From Arenicola marina (Eukaryota; Annelida; Polychaeta; Arenicolidae), in NCBI GenBank assembly GCA_964019135.1, contig OZ025263.1, positions 21,677,123 through 21,741,122 of the forward strand: a stretch of 64,000 nucleotides of DNA, read 5' to 3'. The notes beneath the pieces are model-generated. The model made no database searches. It was not told the DNA's origin and saw only the letters and a list, made by a program, of their open reading frames with translations. Positions 43,561-55,500 of this stretch are shown in pieces; position 1 is the first letter of the stretch, and every line of letters begins with the position of its first letter. A program made the translations under genes and the position numbers.

Positions 43561-44935
43561 CCGATAGCCACAGGCCGCCCAACACCCCCAACCCAACCAT
43601 AGCCACAGGCCGCCCAACACCCCAACCCCAACCATAGCCACAGGCCGCCCAACACCCCCAACCCAACCATAGCCACAGGCCGCCCAACACCCCCACCCCA
43701 ACCATAGCCACAGGCCGCCCAACACCCCCAACCCAACCATAGCCACAGGCCGCCCAACACCCCCACCCCAACCATAGCCACAGGCCGCCCAACACCCCCA
43801 ACCCAACCATAGCCACAGGCCGCCCAACACCCCAACCCCCCAACCATAGCCACAGGCCGCCCAACACCCCCACCCCAACCATGGCCACAGGCCGCCCAAC
43901 ACTCCCAACCCAACCATAGCCACAGGCCGCCCAACACCCCCACCCCAACCATAGCTACAGGCCGCCCAACACCCCCAACCCAACCATAGCCACAGGCCGC
44001 CCAACACCCCAACCCCCCAACCATAGCCACAGGCCGCCCAACACCAACACCCCAACCATAGCCACAGGCCGCCCAACACCCCCAACCCAACCATAGCCAC
44101 AGGCCGCCCAACACCCCAACCCCAACCATGGCCACAGGCCGCCGAACACTCCCAACCCAACCATTGCCACAGGCCGCCCAACACCCCCACCCCAACCATA
44201 GCTACAGGCCGCCCAACACCCCCACCCCAACCATGGCCACAGGCCGCCCAACACCCCCACCCCAACCATGGCCACAGGCCGCCCAACACTCCCAACCCAA
44301 CCATAGCCACAGGCCGCCCAACACCCCCACCCCAACCATAGCTACAGGCCGCCCAACACCCCCACCCCAACCATAGCCACAGGCCGCCCAACACCAACAC
44401 CCCAACCATAGCCACAGGCCGTCAACAACCCCAACGCAACCATAGCCACAGGCCGCCCAATGCCAACACCCCAACCATAGCCACAGGCCGCCCAACACCA
44501 ACACCCCAACCATAGCCACAGGCCGCCCAACACCAACACCCCAACCATAGCCACAGGCCGCCCAACACCCCCACCCCAACCATAGCCACAGGCCGCCCAA
44601 CACCAACACCCCAACCATAGCCACAGGCCGCCCAACACTACCAACCCAACCATAGCCGCAGGCCGCCCAACACTCCCAACCCAACCATGGCCACAGGCCG
44701 CCCAACACCAACACCCCAACCATAGCCACAGGCCGCCCAACACCCCCACCCCAACCATAGCCACAGGCCGCCCAACACCCCCACCCCAACCATGGCCACA
44801 GGCCGCCCAACACCAGCACCCCAACCATAGCCACAGGCCGCCCAACACCAACACCCCAACCATAGCCACAGGCCGCCCAACAACCCCAACGCAACCATAG
44901 CCACAGGCCGCCCAATACCAACACCCCAACCATAT
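43561..44935. repeat. 35-bp minisatellite, about 39 copies
   Basis: ATAGCCACAGGCCGCCCAAC followed by ACCCCCAACCCAACC. CAGGCCGCCC falls at 43571, 43606 and 43641. Variants exchange ACCCCCAACCC, ACCCCCACCCC and ACCAACACCCC linkers, the last becoming dominant after 44390. Tryptophan/glycine-rich frames on the minus strand result from the unit. Confidence 0.97.
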
Positions 44936-45010
44936 TCTGGTTTGGACGAAAACAAAATTATGGCCATGCACGAGAATTATGCATCTTGGCGTTGTCTTCA
45001 ACACATGTTT

Positions 45011-45177
45011 GAGTCATGGTCCATACAGCCACTGTTTGCGGCACGGTCCACATAGCCACTGTTTGAGGCACGGTCTACCTAGCTACTGTTTGAGTCATGG
45101 TCCACATACTGTTTAAGTCATGGCCCACATTGTCACTGTTTGAAGCATGGTCCACAAATCCGATGTTTGAGTCATTT
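45011..45177. repeat. Degenerate 27-bp repeat, about 6 copies
   Basis: Units GAGTCATGGTCCA followed by CATAGCCACTGTTT, with one shortened copy near 45100. Period 27 bp. Confidence 0.85.
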
Positions 45178-45334
45178 TTGCAACTATATAGGCCATTCAT
45201 GTATGCCGGCAACAAGCCAACATGAATTGCTAACTTTAATATCGCCCAAATTCATGAACAAATCCACCATAGAAATATGCGGATGCAAACTATGGCATTA
45301 CGGAATGAATCGTTAGCCTGCACGAGGTCTGCTG
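45178..45334. other. Unique spacer
   Basis: No feature recognised. Confidence 0.4.
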
Positions 45335-45557
45335 CAGTGACGAATCCAAGCGGGGGAGGGTTTAGGGTCCTTAAACGCCCAAAGGGATGTTAAGGACTGT
45401 TAAAATCGAAAGTTTGACCGTCTTTCTATATAAAATCAAATTGCTCTGAGATGTGAAACAATTGGTGGTCGACCTGCCCCCTTCCCGCCCTGTTCGCAAG
45501 TTTTCAGCCCCCCCCCCCCCCACACCCTCTCCGTTCAAATTCTAAGATGCGCCCCTG
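45335..45557. mobile_element. Diverged short inverted-repeat element
   Basis: Left end CAGTGACGAATCCAAG and right end with reverse complement CAGGGGCGCATCTTAG match at 11 of 16 positions, with a G-rich left and C-rich right subterminal zone. It resembles the elements at 1521, 41255 and 41755. This is the weakest member of the set. Confidence 0.35.
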
Positions 45558-45925
45558 ACTTGTGATGTCTTAATTAACGAAAATGACGTGTGCAGAGAAT
45601 TTCGTAAAGTTTCAGAAGCTGTCCAATCTGTGGTTAATAGATTGGGAGATCGCTGCTTAGAATGTAGGTTACAAAATCGGTGCGTAGAAAAACCGAGCAG
45701 ACCATTAAATTAACAGCTCCCCTGGTGACATTCGATTTTAATAGCCTTTTGTCTCCTAATTGATTAATGGGACGTCCCTCATTCAAAGCGTTTTTTCTCT
45801 GTTTTAAAAGGGTTCACACTCGCGAAATAAAAGCCTTGTTGCCAGTATAGCAGCAACAAAACCCTATCTATTATGGAAGGGAAGGGCACTTTGCTGATGG
45901 TGTGGCAAGTAAGCCCCTAATCCGT
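45558..45925. other. Unique AT-leaning spacer
   Basis: No gene or repeat recognised. Confidence 0.5.
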
Positions 45926-46038
45926 GTCGCTTTCTCTTTCGCTTGCTCTGTCTCTCTCAGTCTCTCCGTCTCTGTCTGGCATTCATCTTTTTTCTCTCTG
46001 TCTCTTTCGCTGTTTTTTTTCGGTCACTTTCTCTCTTT

Positions 46039-46076
<38 letters not shown>

Positions 46077-46105
46077 CACCGGTCTCTCTTTCTCTCTCTA
46101 TGTCT
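45926..46105. repeat. CT-rich microsatellite region
   Basis: Interrupted (TC)n, purest at about 46040-46070, with TTTC and TCTG interruptions. The serine/leucine-rich frames are low complexity. Confidence 0.85.
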
Positions 46106-46507
46106 CCCTCAACGGCATTGCATTATCTGATTTCCGCATTAAAACATACAAGAAAACGTGACTTCAGACAGAATAACCACCATCAATGCCCTCCACATCC
46201 TGTGACGTCACGCCCTTGTCGGTTGCCGGGCCCCACAGGGTACGTAAGTAAGCCCCATTTCCGTTGGATTATGCCCCAGATATCGAGCGAAATAATATCC
46301 TAGTTCCCAGTACGGGGACCCATCCTGCTCCGCGAACCGGAAAACCATCAGTTAATGTCATTTGGCATCCACCGGAGCACGGACAAAGTTTTGACGTGGC
46401 CTTAATTTACCCTGTTAGCATTGGTTGCGTTTTGTAAGGAGCTTACTCTGCCTGTTATAGCATTATAGAGTTTTGCTACCAGGTTACTGCCACGTGTTGA
46501 CCCCAGA
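46106..46507. other. Unique spacer
   Basis: About 400 bp of complex sequence between the CT-rich tract and the large satellite. No gene recognised. Confidence 0.5.
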
Positions 46508-49500
46508 GGCCGTGCGTTATGCCCAAACCACTGCTGTAGCACCAGAGAGACCGTGCGTTATGGCCTAACCACTGCTGTAGCACCAGAGGCCGTGCGTTAT
46601 GCCCTAACCACTGATGTAGCACCAGAGAGGCCGTGCGTTATGCCCTAACCACTGCTGTAGCACCAGATGCCGTGCGTTATGCCCTAACCACTGATGTAGC
46701 ACCAGAGAGGCTGTGCGTTATGCCCTAACCACTGCTGTAGCACCAGAGAGGCCGTGCGTTAAGCCCTAACCACTGATGTAGCACCAGAGAGGCTGTGCGT
46801 TATGCCCTAATCACTGCTGTAGCACCAGGCGCCGTGCGTTATGGCCTAACCACTGCTGTAGCACCAGGAGCCGTGCGTTATGCCCTAACCACTGCTGTAG
46901 CACCAGAGGCCGTGCGTTATGGCCTAACCACTGCTGTAGCACCAGAGAGGCCGTGCGTTATGCCCTAACCACTGACGTAAACACCAGAGAGGCTGTGCGT
47001 TATGCCCTAACCACTGCTGTAGCACCAGGCGCCGTGAGTTATGGCCTAACCACTGATGTAGAACCAGAGAGGCCGTGCGTTATGCCCTAACCACTGCTGT
47101 AGCACCAGAGGCCGTGCGTTATGCAATAACCACTGCTGTAGCACCAGAGGCCGTGCGTTATGCCCTAACCACTGCCATAGCACCAGAGACGCCGTGCGTT
47201 ATGCCCTAACCACTGCTGTAGCACCAGAGGCCGTGCGTTATGCCCAAACCACTGCTGTAGCACCAGACGCCGTGCGTTATGGCCTAACCACTGATGTAGC
47301 ACCAGAGAGGCCGTGCGTTATGCCCTAACCACTGCAGTAGCACCAGAGAGGCCGTGCGTTATGCCCTAACCACTGCTGTAGCACCAGACGCCGTGCGTTA
47401 TGGCCTAACCACTGATGTAGCACCAGAGAGGCCGTGCGTTTTGCAATAACCACTGCTGTAGCACCAGAGGCCGTGCGTTATGCCGTAACCACTGCTGTAG
47501 CACCAGAGAGGCCGTGCGTTATGCCCTAACCACTGCTGTAGCACCAGAGAGGCCGTGCGTTATGCCCTAACCCCTGCTGTAGCACCAGAGGCCGTGCGTT
47601 ATGCCCTAACCACTGATGTAGCAACAGAGAGGCTGTGCGTTATGCCCTAACCACTGCTGTAGCACCAGAGAGGCCGTGCGTTATGCCCTAACCACTGCTG
47701 TAGCACCAGTAAGGCCGTGCGTTATGCCCTAACCACTGATGTAGCACCAGTAAGGCCGTGCGTTATGCCCTAACTACTGCTGTAGCACCAAAGAGGCTGT
47801 GCGTTATGCCCTAACCATTGCTATAGCACCAGGCGCCGTGCGTTATGGCCTAACCACTGCTGTAGCACCAGAGAGGCCGTGCGTTATGGCCTAACCACTG
47901 CTGTAGCACCAGGGAGGCCGTGCGTTATGCCCTAACCACTGCCATAGCACCAGAGACGCCGTGCGTTATGCCCTAACCACTGCCATAGCACCAGAGACGC
48001 CGTCCGTTATGCCCTAACCACTGCTGTAGCACCAGAGGCCGTGCGTTATGCCGTAACCACTGCTGTAGCACCAGAGAGGCCGTGCGTTATGCCCTAACCA
48101 CTGCTGTAGCACCAGAGAGGCCGTGCGTTATGCCCTAACCAATGCTGTAGCACCAGAGGCCGTGCGTTATGCCCTAACCACTGCTGTAGCACCAGAGAGG
48201 CCGTGCGTTATGCCCTAACCACTGATGTAGCACCAGAAAGGCTGTGCGTTATGCCCTAACTACTGCTGTAGAACCAGAGAGGCTGTGCGTTATGCCCTAA
48301 CCATTGCTATAGCACCAGGCGCCGTGCGTTATGGCCTAACCACTGCTGTAGCACCAGAGAAGCCGTGCGTTATGCCCTAACCACTGCTGTAGCACCAGAG
48401 GTCGTGCGTTATGCAATAACCACAGCTGTAGCACCAGGGGCCGTGCGTTATGGCCTAACCACTGCTGTAGCACCAGAGAGGCCGTGCGTTATGCCCTAAC
48501 CACTGCCATAGCACCAGAGACGCCGTGCGTTATGCCCTAACCCCTGCCATAGCACCAGAGACGCCGTCAGTTATGCCCTAACCACTGCTGTAGCACCAGA
48601 GGCCGGGCGTTATGCCGTAACCACTGCTGTAGCACCAGAGAGGCCGTGAGTTATGCCCTAACCACTGCTGTAGCACCAGAGAGGCCGTGCGTTATGCCCT
48701 AACCACTGCTGTAGCACCAGAGGCCGTGCGTTATGCCCTAACCACTGATGTAGCACCAGAGAGGCTGTGCGTTATGCCCTAACCACTGCTGTAGCACCAG
48801 AGAGGCCGTGCGTTATGCCCTAACCACTGCTGTAGCACCAGAGAGGCTGTGCGTTATGCCCTAACCACTGCTGTAGCACCAGAGAGGCCGTGCGTTATGG
48901 CCTAACCACTGCTGTAGCACCAGAGAGGCCGTGCGTTATGCCCTAACCACTGCTGTAGCACCAGAGAGGCTGTGCGTTATGCCCTAACCATTGCTATAGC
49001 ACCAGGCGCCGTGCGTTATGGCCTAACCACTGCTGTAGCACCAGAGAGGCCGTGCGTTATGCCCTAACCACTGCTGTAGCACCAGAGGCCGTGCGTTATG
49101 CAATAACCACAGCTGTAGCACCAGGGGCCGTGCGTTATGGCCTAACCACTGCTGTAGCACCAGAGAGGCCGTGCGTTATGCCGTAATCACTGCTGTAGCA
49201 CCAGAGAGGCCGTGCGTTATGCCCTAACCACTGCTGTAGCACCAGAGAGGCCGTGCGTTATGCCCTAACCACTGCTGTAGCACCAGAGAGGCCATGCGTT
49301 ATGGCCTAACCACTGCTGTAGCACCAGGGGCCGTGCGTTTTGGCCTAACCACTGCTGTAGCACCAGAGAGGCCGTGCGTTATGCCCTAACCACTGCTGTA
49401 GCACCAGAGAGGCCGTGCGTTATTCCTCAACCACTGCTGTAGCATCAGTGAGGCCGTGCGTTATGCCCTAACCACTGATGTAGCACCAGAAAGGCTGTGC

Positions 49501-52500
49501 GTTATGCCCTAACCATTGCTATAGCACCAGGCGCCGTGCGTTATGGCTTAACCACTGCTGTAGCACCAGAGAGGCCGTGCGTTATGGCCTAACCACTGCT
49601 GTAGCACCAGGGAGGCCGTGCGTTATGCCCTAACCACTGCCATAGCACCAGAGACGCCGTGCGTTATGCCCTAACCACTGCCATAGCACCAGAGACGCCG
49701 TCCGTTATGCCCTAACCACTGCTGTAGCACCAGAGGCCGTGCGTTATGCCGTAACCACTGCTGTAGCACCAGAGAGGCCGTGCGTTATGCCCTAACCACT
49801 GCTGTAGCACCAGAGAGGCCGTGCGTTATGCCCTAACCAATGCTGTAGCACCAGAGGCCGTGCGTTATGCCCTAACCACTGCTGTAGCACCAGAGAGGCC
49901 GTGCGTTATGCCCTAACCACTGATGTAGCACCAGAAAGGCTGTGCGTTATGCCCTAACTACTGCTGTAGAACCAGAGAGGCTGTGCGTTATGCCCTAACC
50001 ATTGCTATAGCACCAGGCGCCGTGCGTTATGGCCTAACCACTGCTGTAGCACCAGAGAAGCCGTGCGTTATGCCCTAACCACTGCTGTAGCACCAGAGGT
50101 CGTGCGTTATGCAATAACCACAGCTGTAGCACCAGGGGCCGTGCGTTATGGCCTAACCACTGCTGTAGCACCAGAGAGGCCGTGCGTTATGCCCTAACCA
50201 CTGCCATAGCACCAGAGACGCCGTGCGTTATGCCCTAACCACTGCCATAGCACCAGAGACGCCGTCAGTTATGCCCTAACCACTGCTGTAGCACCAGAGG
50301 CCGGGCGTTATGCCGTAACCACTGCTGTAGCACCAGAGAGGCCGTGAGTTATGCCCTAACCACTGCTGTAGCACCAGAGAGGCCGTGCGTTATGCCCTAA
50401 CCACTGCTGTAGCACCAGAGGCCGTGCGTTATGCCCTAACCACTGATGTAGCACCAGAGAGGCTGTGCGTTATGCCCTAACCACTGCTGTAGCACCAGAG
50501 AGGCCGTGCGTTATGCCCTAACCACTGCTGTAGCACCAGAGAGGCTGTGCGTTATGCCCTAACCACTGCTGTAGCACCAGAGAGGCCGTGCGTTATGGCC
50601 TAACCACTGCCGTAGCACCAGAGAGGCCGTGCGTTATGCCCTAACCACTGCTGTAGCACCAGAGGCCGTGCGTTATGCAATAACCACAGCTGTAGCACCA
50701 GGGGCCGTGCGTTATGGCCTAACCACTGCTGTAGCACCAGAGAGGCCGTGCGTTATGCCGTAATCACTGCTGTAGCACCAGAGAGGCCGTGCGTTATGCC
50801 CTAACCACTGCTGTAGCACCAGAGAGGCCGTGCGTTATGCCCTAACCACTGCTGTAGCACCAGAGAGGCCATGCGTTATGGCCTAACCACTGCTGTAGCA
50901 CCAGGGGCCGTGCGTTTTGGCCTAACCACTGCTGTAGCACCAGAGAGGCCGTGCGTTATGCCCTAACCACTGCTGTAGCACCAGAGAGGCCGTGCGTTAT
51001 TCCTCAACCACTGCTGTAGCATCAGTGAGGCCGTGCGTTATGCCCTAACCACTGCTGTAGCACCAGAGAGGCCGTGCGTTATGCCCTACCCACCGCCGTA
51101 GCACCAGAGAGACCGTGCGCTATGGCCTAACCATTGCCGTAGCACCAGAGAGGCCGTGCGTTATGCCCTAACCACCGCCGTAGCACCAGAGCGGCCGTGC
51201 GTTATGCCCTAACCACTGCTGTAGCACCAGAGGCCGTGCGTTATGGCCTAACCACTGCTGTAGCACCAGAGAGGCCGTGCGTTATGGCTAACCACTACTG
51301 TAGCACCAGGGGCCGTGCGTTATGGCCTAACCACTGCTGTAGCAACAGGGGCCGTGCGTTATGCCCTAACCACTGCTGTAGCACCAGGAAGGCCGTGCGT
51401 TATGCCATAACCACTGCTGTCGCACCAGAGAGGCCGTGCGTTATGCCATAACCACTGCCATAGCACCAGAGACGCCGTGCGTTATGCCCTAACCACTGCC
51501 ATAGCACCAGAGACGCCGTGCGTTATGCCCTAACCACTGCTGTAGCACCAGAGAGGCTGTGCGTTATGCCCTAACCATTGCTATAGCACCAGGGGCCGTG
51601 CGTTATGGCCTAACCACTGCTGTAGCACCAGAGAGGCCGTGCGTTATGCCGTAACCACTGCTGTAGCACCAGAGAGGCCGTGCGTTATGCCCTAACCACT
51701 GCTGTAGCACCAGAGAGGCCGTGCGTTATGCCCTAACCACTGCTGTAGCACCAGAGAGGCCATGCGTTATGGCCTAACCACTGCTGTAGCACCAGGGGCC
51801 GTGCGTTATGGCCTAACCACTGCTGTAGCACCAGAGAGGCCGTGCGTTATGCCATAACCACTGCCGTAGCACCAGAGGCCGTGCGTTATGCCCTAACCAC
51901 TGCTGTAGCATCAGTGAGGCCGTGCGTTATGCCCTAACCACTGCTGTAGCACCAGAGAGGCCGTGCGTTATGCCCTACCCACCGCCGTAGCACCAGAGAG
52001 GCCGTGGGTTATGCCCTGACCACTGCTGTAGCACCAGAGGCCGTGCGTTATGGCCTAACCACTGCTGTAGCACCAGAGAGGCCGTGCGTTATGGCTAACC
52101 ACTGCTGTAGCACCAGGGGCCGTGCGTTATGGCCTAACCACTGCTGTAGCACCAGGGGCCGTGCGTTATGGCCTAACCACTGCTGTAGCACCAGAGAGGC
52201 GGTGCGTTATGCCCTAACCACTGCTGTAGCACCAGAGAGGCCGTGCGTTATGCCCTAACCACTGCTGTAGCATCAGTGAGGCCGTGCGTTATGCCCTAAC
52301 CACTGCTGTAGCACAAGAGAGGCCGTGCGTTATGCCCTACCCACCGCCGTAGCACCAGAGAGACCGTGCGCTATGGCCTAACCACTGCTGTAGCACCAGA
52401 GAGGCCGTGCGTTATGCCCTAACCACTGCCGTAGCACCAGAGAGGCCGTGGGTTATGCCCTAACCACTGCTGTAGCACCAGAGGCCGTGCGTTATGGCCT

Positions 52501-55500
52501 AACCACTGCTGTAGCACCAGAGAGGCCGTGCGTTATGGCCTAACCACTGCTGTAGCACCAGAGAGGCCGTGCGTTATGCCGTAACCACTGCTGTAGCACC
52601 AGAGAGGCCGTGCGTTATGCCGTAATCACTGCTGTAGCACCAGAGAGGCCGTGCGTTATGCCCTAACCACTGCTGTAGCACCAGAGAGGCCGTGCGTTAT
52701 GCCCTAACCACTGCTGTAGCACCAGAGAGGCCATGCGTTATGGCCTAACCACTGCTGTAGCACCAGGGGCCGTGCGTTTTGGCCTAACCACTGCTGTAGC
52801 ACCAGAGAGGCCGTGCGTTATGCCCTAACCACTGCTGTAGCACCAGAGAGGCCGTGCGTTATTCCTCAACCACTGCTGTAGCATCAGTGAGGCCGTGCGT
52901 TATGCCCTAACCACTGCTGTAGCACCAGAGAGGCCGTGCGTTATGCCCTACCCACCGCCGTAGCACCAGAGAGACCGTGCGCTATGGCCTAACCATTGCC
53001 GTAGCACCAGAGAGGCCGTGCGTTATGCCCTAACCACCGCCGTAGCACCAGAGCGGCCGTGCGTTATGCCCTAACCACTGCTGTAGCACCAGAGGCCGTG
53101 CGTTATGGCCTAACCACTGCTGTAGCACCAGAGAGGCCGTGCGTTATGGCTAACCACTACTGTAGCACCAGGGGCCGTGCGTTATGGCCTAACCACTGCT
53201 GTAGCAACAGGGGCCGTGCGTTATGCTCTAACCACTGCTGTAGCACCAGGAAGGCCGTGCGTTATGCCATAACCACTGCTGTCGCACCAGAGAGGCCGTG
53301 CGTTATGCCATAACCACTGCCATAGCACCAGAGACGCCGTGCGTTATGCCCTAACCACTGCCATAGCACCAGAGACGCCGTGCGTTATGCCCTAACCACT
53401 GCTGTAGCACCAGAGAGGCTGTGCGTTATGCCCTAACCATTGCTATAGCACCAGGGGCCGTGCGTTATGGCCTAACCACTGCTGTAGCACCAGAGAGGCC
53501 GTGCGTTATGCCGTAACCACTGCTGTAGCACCAGAGAGGCCGTGCGTTATGCCCTAACCACTGCTGTAGCACCAGAGAGGCCGTGCGTTATGCCCTAACC
53601 ACTGCTGTAGCACCAGAGAGGCCATGCGTTATGGCCTAACCACTGCTGTAGCACCAGGGGCCGTGCGTTATGGCCTAACCACTGCTGTAGCACCAGAGAG
53701 GCCGTGCGTTATGCCATAACCACTGCCGTAGCACCAGAGGCCGTGCGTTATGCCCTAACCACTGCTGTAGCATCAGTGAGGCCGTGCGTTATGCCCTAAC
53801 CACTGCTGTAGCACCAGAGAGGCCGTGCGTTATGCCCTACCCACCGCCGTAGCACCAGAGAGGCCGTGGGTTATGCCCTGACCACTGCTGTAGCACCAGA
53901 GGCCGTGCGTTATGGCCTAACCACTGCTGTAGCACCAGAGAGGCCGTGCGTTATGGCTAACCACTGCTGTAGCACCAGGGGCCGTGCGTTATGGCCTAAC
54001 CACTGCTGTAGCACCAGGGGCCGTGCGTTATGGCCTAACCACTGCTGTAGCACCAGAGAGGCGGTGCGTTATGCCCTAACCACTGCTGTAGCACCAGAGA
54101 GGCCGTGCGTTATGCCCTAACCACTGCTGTAGCATCAGTGAGGCCGTGCGTTATGCCCTAACCACTGCTGTAGCACAAGAGAGGCCGTGCGTTATGCCCT
54201 ACCCACCGCCGTAGCACCAGAGAGACCGTGCGCTATGGCCTAACCACTGCTGTAGCACCAGAGAGGCCGTGCGTTATGCCCTAACCACTGCCGTAGCACC
54301 AGAGAGGCCGTGGGTTATGCCCTAACCACTGCTGTAGCACCAGAGGCCGTGCGTTATGGCCTAACCACTGCTGTAGCACCAGAGAGGCCGTGCGTTATGG
54401 CCTAACCACTGCTGTAGCACCAGAGAGGCCGTGCGTTATGCCGTAACCACTGCTGTAGCACCAGAGAGGCCGTGCGTTATGCCCTAACCACTGCTGTAGC
54501 ACCAGAGAGGCCATGCGTTACGGCCTAACCACTGCTGTAGCACCAGGGGCCGTGCGTTATGGCCTAACCACTGCTGTAGCACCAGAGAGGCCGTGCGTTA
54601 TGCCCTAACCACTGCCGTAGCACCAGAGAGGCCGTGCGTTATGCCCTAACCACTGCTGTAGCATCAGTGAGGCCGTGCGTTATGCCCTAACCACTGCTGT
54701 AGCACCAGAGAGGCCGTGCGTTATGCCCTACCCACCGCCGTAGCACCAGAGAGGCCGTGGGTTATGCCCTAACCACTGCTGTAGCACCAGAGGCCGTGCG
54801 TCATGGCCTAACCACTGCTGTAGCACCAGAGAGGCCGTGCGTTATGGCTAACCACTGTTGTAGCACCAGGGGCCGTGCGTTATGGCCTAACCACTGCTGT
54901 AGCACCAGGGGCCGTGCGTTATGGCCTAACCACTGCTGTAGCACCAGAGAGGCCGTGCGTTATGCCCTAACCACTGCTGTAGCACCAGAGAGGCCGTGCG
55001 TTATGCCCTAACCACTGCTGTAGCATCAGTGAGGCCGTGCGTTATGCCCTAACCACTGCTGTAGCACAAGAGAGGCCGTACGTTATGCCCTACCCACCGC
55101 CGTAGCACCAGAGAGACCGTGCGCTATGGCCTAACCACTGCTGTAGCACCAGAGAGGCCGTGCGTTATGCCCTAACCACTGCCGTAGCACCAGAGAGGCC
55201 GTGGGTTATGCCCTAACCACTGCTGTAGCACCAGAGGCCGTGCGTTATGGCCTAACCACTGCTGTAGCACCAGAGAGGCCGTGCGTTACGGCTAACCACT
55301 GCTGTAGCACCAGGGGCCGTGCGTTATGGCCTAACCACTGCTGTAGCAACAGGGGCCGTGCGTTATGCCCTAACCACTGCTGTAGCACCAGAAAGGCCGT
55401 GCGTTATGCCATAACCAATGCTGTAGCACCAGAGAGGCCGTGCGTTATGCCCTAACCACTGATGTAGCACTAGAGAAGCTGTGCGTTATGCCCTAACCAT

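Noticed and set aside
43518-45004. Tryptophan/glycine-rich membrane-like proteins on the minus strand
   Set aside because: Derived from the 35-bp minisatellite in all frames.
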